The notes beneath the pieces are model-generated. The model searched no databases. It saw nothing but the letters and a program-made list of their open reading frames with translations, and had not been told where the DNA came from. From assembly GCA_032433595.1 (NCBI GenBank), contig JASWJB010000069.1:92971-156970 (forward strand): DNA of 64,000 bases, given 5' to 3'. The stretch's first letter is position 1; every line of letters begins with the position of its first letter. This document shows positions 35,817-46,737 of this stretch, in pieces. The DNA comes from Conoideocrella luteorostrata (Eukaryota > Ascomycota > Sordariomycetes > Hypocreales > Clavicipitaceae). The translations under genes and the position numbers were made by a program.

Positions 35817-37761
35817 CTAGTCCGTGATACACTTGACGCCAACGGGCGTCATACCCAGTATTCTTATTCCATTTTCCAATACTTGGCGGATGCTCTCGTA
35901 GAGTGCCAACTCAGCAACGTTGAGAGTTGGCTCCACCGGGCTCTCGCCGTGTTCCAATAACGTTGAGAGAACCCCAGTAACCCGAAATAAATATGTAAGG
36001 ACTGTGGATGATTCGAGAGTTGTCGAATTGAAGGATGTTCTTAATACGTCCGGAAATTGGATAAGCAGGCGAAGCGCATCAGAATACTTCTCTTCATCAA
36101 GGATATCATCGTTGTCGAGAACCTTGTGTTTATCAACCTTGCCTTCCAGCTTTGAACACAAAACAGCATACCATCGGTGGAGCGAAATACCAGAGTGTGA
36201 CTTTGTTGATGTGATTTGGTCGATGTCAATACGGATATTGGTTGTGTGCCGGTGAGCAAGACAATGAGTAACAAGGTTGGCAACGCTTAGGGTGTTGGAT
36301 ACCCTCGAATCATCAGCAAAGAGCCCGGCTTCGACATGGCGGTCAGCTTCTAAATGACTTTTCACAGCAGTTTGACAATGATCAAGTACATCTCGCAGTA
36401 GAATTCCAACGCTATCGGTGGGTGGCATCGAATATTCAACTTTTGCGAAACCGATATGGATAAGTTTTGAGCAGACATCTTGATCCAAGAGTTCCAGGGC
36501 CGCGAAGAGCTGTTTAAAATGCGTATCTTGCTTAGAAGGAGCGACATATATCATCTTCTCAAAAGTATACTTTTTTCGCCTCTCCAAAAAAGCGGCAATG
36601 TCACGCATCAAATATGTAGTGCTGCCATTTCGGTATCTTAAAATTGCAGTTGGTAGACCTTTTGGTGATAATTCATTGAAGTTGATGACCCATGCACCGG
36701 CGCTTTCTTTGTAAACGCCTTTTTCCTTCAAAGATGACTCGATTTCAGTGATCGTCTCCGGAGAAAATGCAGATTCACCTGAATAGTCGTCGAATTTCAA
36801 ATCCAGCCGGGCATAGTTGTCAATGTAGCCACTCACGCTGGCATCTCGAAATCTCTTCCAGAGTGTAATAACGTCGGGGCATCCTTCTTCCAATCTCTTA
36901 CACCAACGATCTTTTTCATCATTAGTTATAGTACCGTCTGCAGCTGGGCCATCATCACGTTGGGATTTATATAGGCTGTCTACCCGATGTGAGATGTCGA
37001 GTAGGTGGCGCAAGGGGTCTTCTGAAAACGACTCCTCAGATCCAAATTTGAACCAGCCTGCCATGAGAAGTCCGATATGTTGACCCCAGTCTCCAAGGTA
37101 ATTCATTCTTATGACATCCCACCCCATGCTCTCATATAGAGATGCAATGCTCATCCCAATGATAGTGCTCCGCATGTGACCGCCGTTGAATTCTTTGCCA
37201 ATATTGGGCGAAGAAAACTCCACTAAGGCTTTCCTGCGGCCACTTCCCAGCTCGGCAGGCTGTTCGGCTTCCAAGGACGTACTATTCCCATATTGTGGAC
37301 CTCGGTCTAGAATGTATGGGATGAGTAGACGCCCGAGAGTCGCGAGTTTAAAATTAAAACGGAGATTACAATCATCGTTGAACGGATCATCAAAGAGGGC
37401 ATTGACAGGAAACTGAGGAAGACCCGTCAGACTCGAGACATAACTTCTGTGCTGTGCTGAAGGCGGTCACACTTACTCTCATCCTGAGTTCGGATGCGAA
37501 CTCATTTGGATCGATTGACGGGAGCTGTAGGCGTGGAATCACCACCACCAGGTCGCTGACATCACCGGATGTCTGAATAGAGTCCCACGCCGCATCCGCG
37601 TCGCAGTTGGTAAGGTTTACGAGTGTGGCGGCCAAGTATGAGAAATAAATGGTGATAGGACTGGTGCAAAAGTTGGCAAGAGGAAATGAATCGATCGAGA
37701 TGTCCACCCCTACGGACTGCAAGCAGGCACGGATGCCCTCTGGGGAAAGTGTGGAGACCAT
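35817..37761 (-). CDS. Arginyl-tRNA synthetase paralogue with altered signature motifs
   Basis: Two exons (37761-37477 and 37412-35817) encode 626 residues, full length against about 600 for fungal cytosolic ArgRS. The class I fold is clear: N-terminal tRNA-binding region (1-135), VEFSSPNIGKEF before the HIGH site, RMNYLGDWGQ, YSGES, YLMRDIAAFLERRKKY, MIYVAPSKQDTHFKQLF and a C-terminal DALR-type domain ending in LGMTPVGVKC. The signature His-x-Gly-His reads Asn171-Gly-Gly-His174, and the loop that reads MSTRKG in the usual eukaryotic enzyme reads MPPTDS (424-429). The conserved anticodon-domain stretch with LQYAHSRL is replaced by LHRWYAVLCSKL. The frame is open and the intron sound, so the gene seems maintained. 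It could be a resistance copy, a tRNA-binding factor or an enzyme with a new role. No organelle targeting signal is evident. Confidence 0.87.
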
Positions 37762-39185
37762 TATGGACTTGCAAATCGGGATTGTCCGTGTCCGGCACGG
37801 AAAGTAAGAGAGCTCTGGAGCGTTAGAGACAAGATACGAATTAAATCAAGAGAGAAAACAATGATGCTGCTATGCTCTTGATTATGAATTACTCATTGCT
37901 GGTGCATGGAGCTGCAGCGGTACAGAGTACATGGTCAACTTTGGGCAGCCGTTGGAGCCGTTGGGCATCAGTTTTGGTGCAAGATCATGCGGGGGCGAAA
38001 TCGTTTGCCTGCACAAAGTCCAACGCTTGCAATTTTGCCACAACCTCGGATGCCGTATCTTTTACGAGCATGATCGCTTCTGCCCCATAAATTTAAACAC
38101 CTGGCTTGCCTTACTGTTGGGGTTCTGGCATCGGCACACGGGCCACAAAGAGGTACTAAACAGGGGAACAACCAATTCGCGGCCAGCAGGCAACGAGTTC
38201 CTGCAACGTACGTCACAAAATTTGCGTCATATAATTATAATATAGTGCTAGATGCTGTTGGAACAGTCAACCGCTCGACCACTGGAGCAAAAGTGTTGGC
38301 CTACTGAACTTCTCTCCAGTAGCTGCAATTAGGCTTATTCCACGCAACAGATGTACGAAGGTCGCGGAGGACGCAACGTGACATCACTGTACAAGAATTA
38401 GCTGGACAGCCTATAAGCACGTCATGGGCCCCGCCAAAATCTATTGGAATCAATTGGGCGGGGTCAAATTCTTGCATGTTGGCGATGTTGACGATGAAAG
38501 ATGCAGAATTCTTCCTCCGATAGACCCTCTGTAGTCCTCCTATTTATACCTCTTTTCACCGAGCCTCAGACCTAAAGAACGGTCAAGGCACTGTTCGAAA
38601 GGCCAGGTAATCCAACCCAATCAAGCTGAATCGATTCGATAGGTCTGTAATGAAAGCTACGCGATCTTGTGTCCTGAAAGAGCATGTTCCAATTACGTCA
38701 TAGGAGGTATGTTTTCATACACCAACTTCAAGCTTCCCCGCATTTGCTGCAATCCAGACTGAACTTGGTAATCACATATCGCGAGCATCTCGAACTCGAA
38801 TATTATGTAGATGATGGTTTTATTGGATTCAAAAGATACAAGCGATATTGCTTGCATGGAATTTGAAGCAATTTGCTATTACGTCAGGAACTTTGGGCAT
38901 AATTAGTAATACTGCCTGTCATAAGATCAGGAATGTGTCGTAAGACAACATCTCTGACGGTTGTAAGACGACATCTCTGAGAGAGAACGGATTGAATGAG
39001 GAATTCCCAGCTAGAAATTATCTATCGGAAGAGGTCCAATTCTTCATCAATAGCTAGAATACAAGCAAAATTCCACTGAATCAGATGACCAAAGCTGCGC
39101 ACTTGTGACACTGTTGGCATCACCAAATTCCTCAAAAAAATAAAACACAAGACTCTGCCCACCGCGTTCCATCGCAATTCATTGA
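37762..39185. other. Intergenic region
   Basis: It holds the promoter of the synthetase paralogue and the 3' end of the CorA-like gene. I see no further gene; open frames near 37931-38245 are short and without similarity that I recognise. Confidence 0.5.
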
Positions 39186-41626
39186 TTAGACCAAACTTTC
39201 AATGTTTTCCCCTGTCCGCGCGTCAGCTGGAGTTGATGGGAGAGGTGGAAAATAGTCTATTTCTTCTTCCGCCTTCTCACCCCACCGCCCACGTCGGAGC
39301 ATCAACATGATGAAGTTCCAAAGCCGAGGATGATATAATAAAATAGTATAAGTGGCCATTGAGAGGATAGTAAGCATGATAACTGTCACAAGAAGTGATA
39401 TAAAAGTTTGTGGAATGAACGGAATAAATGCCTTGTCAAGGTTAAGAATCGATGGAGCGACAGCCCATGGCGTGACGACAATCTAGCAGATCAGTGATTC
39501 AGAAGCTACTCGTCAAGATTATGAAATGGGGCAAGACTGACCAGCATGATGACCGACAATCCTCGTGTATGCTGAGCTACCTCATACTGATTGTTACGGA
39601 TATTCACAGTTTCTAATACCAGTTGTAACTCGAGCTATATATGTGTCAAGATAGAGTTAGCGCTGCGGCCAAGATTGCCAAAGGGGAGATGGATGCTTGG
39701 AGGCTGGTAATACCCCTTTGGACAATCTCTCGCAATTATCAGCGAGAGAGTGGATCTTCTTCTCAAGCTTTTCCAGTTTTATGAGGGAACTTTGTATGCC
39801 AGAGAGTGATTCATGGGACCTTGAAAGGCTACGGAAGTAGAAACTTTTCTTGGTCAAGAAGTCTTTACAAGCATCCACGGTTTCGCGCAGGTCCTCATAC
39901 AGTTTCCTAGATAATTTACTGGTTTGCACAACCCAGTCGCGAGATTTTTCGACAGTGTTGCGGGAAGAAGGGTCATTATGCTGGGTCGAGGGATGCATAT
40001 CTCTCGGATTGCCGGAGTATTGGTGTGTTTCCTATCGTCAGCTTAGTTGATGAACAAAATGAGTGGTTTATAGTCCACAGCTTGTCCAATACTGTGAAGT
40101 TTGAATGGCGAAAGCAATTTAATGAAGATTGGATTTTTTTGGGGTGAAGGATTGGAAGTTGAATTGCTTGGAGAGATAATAGAAGTAAGGACGCACTTGT
40201 TCATATGCACGTAACGCTTTTCGGAGCTCTTTGACTATTAACTTCCACTCCCGCCGGACTTGAAGGAGTCGGATCCGAAAGACTTTTAAGAAATATTCCA
40301 TGGGATCCTGAATTGGGTGTTCTGCCTCTAGTTCGCCGCGGGTGAAGGGATCCATGTGCGCACCCTTACTGATAAGATCTTCGTGAATCGAGTAAACACT
40401 CTCTTTTTTCCCCGGATCGGTGTCGAAACGAGTGTCAACAAAACCATAGGCTACCCACCTCCATCTGTCTGGCCCAGCTATTACGCAGGAAATCTGCGAT
40501 TCATACAAGAAACATTTATCGCTTGGGTTCTGAATATTCAGATAGGAGACGTCAATGGTTTGCCTCAGCGGATTTGCATTACGATCACGGCGGTGATCCT
40601 CGTAAGCATGGGCAGAGCTGCGCCATGCATAATATGGTAAATGGAAAGAGAGCTGAAAGGTTTGTAAGCCAATAGGCTGTCAAAACATAATTTAGTAAGG
40701 AGTTCTGGAAGAATGGATTGGTATTTTACCGACCGAGAATGTTACATCAATAAGAGCCTCGAATTCAACGTATTTATTGAGGCAGTCGCGGAGAGCGGAT
40801 ACTTGATTGTGCGACGCCGTTCCGATAAGCGCATACACAATCCATTCGTCCGGATTAGTAATAAAACTATCAGGTAAGCAATTAGTTGGAAGCCAAAGCC
40901 TTCTAGAGCATAGTTCCTACATTAATCGTCGGTCGGCATCCGGATGAATGTCGGTGCGCACATTGTCCTGTGACGGAGGACTCACTGTTGGGACGCGATG
41001 TTGGTTCTTAGCTCGAGTGCGATTCGGAACCGCCGGTCCAACATTTGCAAAACGCTGAATGCGGTAGGAATCTAGTCAGCTTTTGGCTTTTGAGAGCAGG
41101 AGGCGTACCAGGGCATCTTTAGATTGGCTCTTACTGGCTTTTTAAGCTCCATGTAAAGCTGACGGGCTTTCAGGGGCCCTCGGTGGGGTCGCGAGCGCAT
41201 CTTTCCACCTTTGAAACTTCGCTCATCCAGCCACGCAACAGAGATTTTGTCGTCCTCTTCTTCATCGTCATCTTGTCCTTGTTTTTCGTTCATTAAGCGC
41301 CACAGGCTCATGCGAGTGCAGAAAGGCTCAATCCCAGATTCGTAGTCTTCCGGATCGTTGGAGCTTCTCATGAAATATTGGAGAACGGCATTCTTCTCCC
41401 CAGAACGCAACTCATAGTCTTCTGCGCTTTCAAAACCTTGGAGGTCGGCCCAGTTATCCACATGCCTAGCGTTTTCGACGGTGTAGTCTATATCGCGGCG
41501 TGTTGCGAACTTTTTTTTCCACGCTGCCGGAATCGTGGGTGGTTGTAAAGGCCACTCATACCTGTCCTGCTGCGCTGTTTGCCTATTAGCTCTTGAGTTC
41601 GACGTCATTCTCAAATTGGATCGCAT
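39186..41626 (-). CDS. CorA-like (Mg2+ transporter superfamily) membrane protein
   Basis: Seven exons (41626-41109, 41054-40986, 40902-40734, 40676-40197, 40031-39714, 39634-39542, 39482-39186) join in frame to 647 residues. The architecture is that of fungal CorA-like proteins: a soluble N-terminal part with FQLSFHLPYYAWR near residue 260, a long coiled coil (LSGIQSSLIKLEKLEKKIHSL), then NQYEVAQHTRGLSVIML and two hydrophobic segments ending near TVIMLTILSMATYTILLY. The GMN signature of true CorA channels is not present in the joined protein, so ion transport is unproven. An in-frame ATG exists 71 codons upstream; I chose 41626 because the extra stretch looks like noncoding sequence. All joins keep frame, so the gene appears intact. 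Confidence 0.78.
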
Positions 41627-42593
41627 CTTAGGAATGATCAAGATAACGCATTTAGAAGGCACGGAATTATTCCTTGTTAGGTAACCTCCCATTTTTATTT
41701 CTCCTAAGATAACCGGGTCGTAATAGGAAAGCATAAGGATACCCAAATAGATCGACGTATACAGCCTCACACATCCCACGAAGTAAAAACAATTAGTGGA
41801 TGACCCTTCAACGTGGCACACTGAGCGTGTCCTCATCACACAGCCACCTTTTCGATTTTGCAGTTTTTACAGCGTTCTCGTTCGCAATTGGAGCATTTGG
41901 ATTTCCTAATTGCAGTAGGACCATGACCGCAGCCGCACTAGAAAAAAACCGTCAGCTTTCCCTCGGCCACATGATGCAGAAATGACTCGAACTTGGCCCT
42001 ACGCAGTACCAGACGAATACCGTGGTTTTCTTCTTCTTGGACGAGGGCTAGTCGGGCGAATCGGTCAGCAACCCAACATCACAGCACAGTTGGAGCCCAA
42101 ACAAAGTGTTGGCCATTGGCAGAAGGAAGTCCACACCATCTTTAGGGGGGGGGAGGGGGACGTGGAATGTAAATTACGTCGATTGTGGAAGCTCAGCCCA
42201 ACGTTTGACTTGCGAAGGATTGGTCGGCCCTCTGGGCAGCTTTTTGCAAGGCGAACGGCCACTTAAAATAGAGTTGACCGCCCCAACTGCAACTCCCCAG
42301 ATCATCCAACGCTGGCCGATCGCCGGGGCTACAGCACTTTCGTAGCGGGGCTGTACTTCCTTGACAACAGTACTCCGTACTTTTTTTTCTTTACTGCATA
42401 ATAATGTGTAACCTAAATTAATAATATATTTATATAGAATCTTAGTACAAGATTATGTAATACTTAATTTCAGAGTAATAGATAATTTTGTATCTTTACT
42501 TCTTGTGCTTATTTTGCGTATCAATCTTGTAATGCGCAGTGGGAAACTACAACCCTGCTTGTCACGGTTGTTTAGCAATTCAAGGATTGGATT

Positions 42594-42620
42594 GTACTCC
42601 GTACTCCGTACTCCGTATGA
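42594..42620. repeat. Tandem TACTCCG units
   Basis: Three head-to-tail copies of GTACTCC/GTACTCCG, the half-site of the dispersed palindrome. It is the only place in the window with three units in tandem. Confidence 0.6.
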
Positions 42621-44611
42621 TAAATATTATACACCCCTCCACCCCTGGCTATACCGAGGGCATGTACTGGGGATGCAATTAGGGCTTTGACGTCAATCTT
42701 CACAGTCGATAAGTTATTGTACAGTGGGAGGTAAAATGTAGTTCACCCCCCCCCTCTTCCCAGGTACCGGAAGAATACTCCCTATGCCCACAGTATTAGG
42801 AAGGGTGGGGGCGCTACCTGAGGGGGGTAAAATAGATAACGCCAGACGCCCGTAGCTCCAGCACGACGTGGCTCGGCGCCTGTTTAAGTCCCCGCTAACT
42901 GAGTACTTTCTCAACCCCTTAGCCGGGGTTGCAAATTACGTGACTTTGTGCATGTTGTGGAACTCTACACATGATGTGGGGGTAATGCGGTTGAGACACC
43001 CGATGTCCCCGGGTTGTTTTGAACTCTCCCTCCGACACGCCGGGAAGGGCGGTATGCGATTGATTCTACTACACGTAGCACGGAATCGTCTAGCAGAGAT
43101 GCAGCAGAGGTCTTGGAAAGTCTCAAATATACTCCGTAGTTTGATTTCATTCTTATTCTGGGCGAGACTTGCTTTGAGCTAGACGTGTATGTGGCGATGA
43201 AGCTGACGACATGCGTGTCGTTGGGGCTCTCTCTTTTCCCGGTGTCCCGGAAGTATTTAGACGGATGTCCTGTCGGGCTTTGGTTGTGGTGGCTGAGCTG
43301 CTTTGTGCCCAACCTGTCGGAGGTTAGCCCACGAGACAAAAAAGTGGCCTACTGATTACCCCCCAGCCGATCACTTCAAGTCCGCTTCTTCAAAGTAAAG
43401 CCCGATGCTCCCGCCCGGTGATGGAGCCGAGCATAACGTTCTAGTGCTCCGGTCCAGAAACTCCACATCTTGAGCTCGTACAGCACCCCGTAAAGGGCCA
43501 AAAAAAGGGCCTCCAAAGCGATAACAGTTACGGGCGAACAGGGTCAATATTCAGTCTTCGGGGCTGCCTGCTGGACTTGTACTACGTGCTTATCTATCAT
43601 CAAATGCTTCTATCGGGAAGTTTGGAGCGTCTACTTCGCCTTCAAAATAGCGGTGAACCGGTCGGGACGCTAGAGCGACAGAAGTCTCTGAAGGTCGCAG
43701 TTGGTGTCCACGAAAAGGATTCAGATCATCCTATGGGGTGTGTATGTTGGGCCGAGATAAACGTACTCTCCAACGGTTGGGCGCGTCAGGCTCGGACAGT
43801 TTTTCGGGTCGCATCGCAGAGTCAGCTGACCCAACAAGTTGAAGTTGGAGCAAGTCCTACCTGCGTCCACCATCATTGCGGTGCTGATAGCAACGAAGCA
43901 GAGATATCGCGAGGGTTGTCGTACAATAAAAGCTTGGACCATGCGTGCGGCGCAGCATTGCATCGCATGAAACGACTTGATAGCAGGTGGAGCTGGTAAT
44001 CTTCACCCCGTAATCTTCACCTCGACCTCAGAGGGGTAGGGTAGGGTTAGGGATAAATTACATGACGCTTCTCGGTGAACCTATTCACGTCGCACACCGG
44101 TCCTGCAGCTCGGTCTTGGCGCGTGCGTGACGGCTTACGATCGTGCCATTCCGTATCTGTACTACTTAGCTTCGTGGCTTATCCACTCGCAATTGAAGTC
44201 GGGATGACCCGTGGCTACTCGCATTGAGGTCAGACGACGCGTGGCTGCTGGCATTCGCGTCGGCACTGGTTCTTGGGGTGCCACATCTTCTGACCGAAAT
44301 TTTCTCCCCAAGCCTCTCCGTGCTGTTATATGCTTTTGGCCTTGCTAAGTACTCAAAGTGGCTTGCGGTTGGTCTTCAGGGTTATCTTCCATCTACCCTG
44401 CCGGACTCCCTTGGTCAGTGGATATGTTGAAACGAGAATTGCTTTCGTTAGAATGAGCAGTGCCGTAAATAGCTAGGCTTGCGAGGTCTCTAACAATTAA
44501 GGGAGTCTTAGGAATGAAGCTGGATATTAGTGCCTGAGGCACTGATATTGAAGGAAGCAAGCAGATCATCACTTTCATCATCATCTGAAGCCATCACTAG
44601 TTATCAATTGC

Positions 44612-44749
44612 ATCCTTCTATTTCTGCCGATTTCCACTGCTGCTAATTGCTCAATGCCAAAGAAGGCACATAACGCAACAAATAAATACTCCGCAGCAAC
44701 AATATGCCAAGGTTACCTGGACAAGGATCCGGCGTCTGCACACACGTAA
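44612..44749 (+). other. Short frame with leader duplicated at the window end
   Basis: The stretch TTTCCACTGCTG...AATTGCTC followed by GAAGGCACATAACGCA also occurs, with small changes, at 63949-64000. At this copy an ATG at 44654 opens a 31-codon frame starting MPKKAHNATNKYSAA and ending in TAA at 44747. A shifted frame continues for about 20 more codons past that stop, so this copy may be broken. Family unknown; duplication of a small gene start is what the sequence shows. Confidence 0.4.
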
Positions 44750-45287
44750 TGTCACTTTCACATCAGGTCATTTCTTTCCTTGTCGCATGCTCAACAAGCT
44801 TGCGCCTGAGTGAGGAGTCAATGCGATTGCGAAACTGAGTAATATTCCTCGTGTTTGAGCCGGTCATTTGCGAAAACCTTGGCTGGTGGGGTACGGGAAA
44901 CTCTGCTAATTATCCCGTGGCAAAGGCGGAGCATCACCTTACTGTTAGGACTTTGCTAAGGACGCTGGGGTTGCCCTGTCGTCGGTTCTCTCGGCTATTG
45001 TTTATTTCAAGAAAAGGAGAAAGAAGAAGATTTGAAACTGACAATTGGCGGCAGCGACTTCATCAAACGGAATCCCGGTGTTAGAAGCAACCGTGAGAGT
45101 CTGTGGGCGGAGACATGGTATTGCGTGGGCACGGCAGGCAAACCAACAATGCCAACCGGTCTTCCCACGCCGGCGACATAGTAGCGTTCAGATAAGCTAG
45201 ATGGTGTTTTTTGTCGCCTATTTTATCATTTTAGCTTCATCATCTCGTTATTCAGCCACAAGCTGGCTATCTACCCCATACGCTATA

Positions 45288-46495
45288 TTACAGCCATGGC
45301 TCGATGATCATTAAATCATGCCAGCCACAGCATACCCAGTACTTTACCTCTGGAGTCTCTAGTTCGTAGGCCCCCAATGAGCTCCCCAATGTCTTCTGCA
45401 AGCGGCCAATTCCAACATAATCCACATCGCATACAAGATCAAGACACTGCAAATCATAGTAATCTTGGAAGAGAATAAGCCATATTCCATTGGGAATTGA
45501 CACACTCAACTCACATGTTCGCCCCAAGTTACGTATCATGTTCTCGATAGGGCCTAAATCATCACGCTCAAAATATGGGACTCGGTCTTGCTCTGGACAC
45601 TCATCCCGGACGGGCAATTACGCAAAACCGTATCGAAATACTTAACTTCTGGATATTGGGGCAGGCTTCTGGGATAGCTTGTACTAATCTGTGTAGAAGC
45701 TTAGGGTCTTGATCCGTAGCAGATTGGTTCCATAGCTCGTCAGCTAATGGATGTCGGCCCACGAAGTCTAAGCGGTTCCCCCAGAGAAGCCCAAGTGTAG
45801 TGACCCGCTGTAAAAGACACGGATAAAGCATGAGGTCCGAGCTGGAAATGTGGAATGTGCTCGTTGAGAAGTGGGCTTCGAGGCCCCCTATACATGCGCT
45901 ACGACACGATAACAGCCAGCCAATAATGCCAATAAAACACGAACCCTCGCATTCTCCCTGTGATTGCGTTTGACAGTAATACATATTGACTTTAAGGCAT
46001 TCATCATCTTATAGCCCCATTATGTTGGTGGCGATCCTAAGAAGCCTTTCTTTACGCTCCACAGCTGTCCACTCTGCGCGTCGGTGGCATACACACCCAA
46101 ATCATTACCAACGCATTCTTTGACTTTCGTCGGGAACTAGCTTTAATCCAAGGCCACAGTGTCGAGATTTTTCTGCCAACCAATGTGTCGCTTAAAGCTC
46201 CCTGTCGCACTAGTGAGTAGCGGAAGGTAAGGTCAATGTGAATAGTGCGATGACCAAACGCTTGAGCGAGAATGAGCTGGCAAATTTCCCAGGGAACATT
46301 ACCAAAGAAGCCGTAATTGATTGCTGAAGGAGTTAGTCTCTCGAAAATATCACCTTCTTTGGTAAATACTGGTGGAAGATCCGAGACGGGTCGGCTCCGC
46401 CGAGGCTCTCTTTTTTGGGGATACGAGGTTTCCGTCTTGTTCTTCTTTTTCCTGCAGAGAATCCTGCGGAATAGTTTGCCGATAAAACTGAGCAT
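45288..46495 (-). CDS. DUF7730-type protein, possibly frameshifted
   Basis: The first exon starts at 46495 and contains a basic segment and then VPWEICQLILAQAFGHRTIHIDL, the hallmark of fungal DUF7730 (F-box-like) proteins. A GTAAAG donor after about 46055 leads to CEGSCFIGIIGWLLSCRSACIGG and FSTSTFHISS in the next exon (to about 45605), again family sequence. The last part, ERDDLGPIENMIRNLGRTCELSV down to 45288, is in another frame; the overlap around 45601-45640 has no clear intron, so a one-base shift is likely. Function unknown; relatives are highly repeated in ascomycete genomes. Confidence 0.6.
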
Positions 46496-46737
46496 TGCAG
46501 ATATAAAAAATTCGGAGTTGTAGTTTAGCTGCAAGTCATGCCGTGGCTCGAGAAGGTGGAAGATGAGGGAATAATGCGTTATCAATGAAGTAAATAATTA
46601 GCCTTATCAGCTAGCCCGTGACCAGGTGAAGCCAACTAAAATTGGGGCTTTTACGAGGGAATTGCATTCAAGGGATCTGATTGGATGATACCTAAAGGTA
46701 TAGATATCCTTGACGACATTGCATTATATTAGAACTA

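Larger units (their letters stand above)
41627..45287. other. Gene-poor region, 3.7 kb
   Basis: I recognise no gene. Features seen are tandem TACTCCG units at about 42596-42620, AT-rich DNA at 42395-42500, a short run of GGGTAGGGTTAGGG at about 44032-44052 and a 31-codon frame at 44654-44749 whose leader matches the end of the window. Confidence 0.5.
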
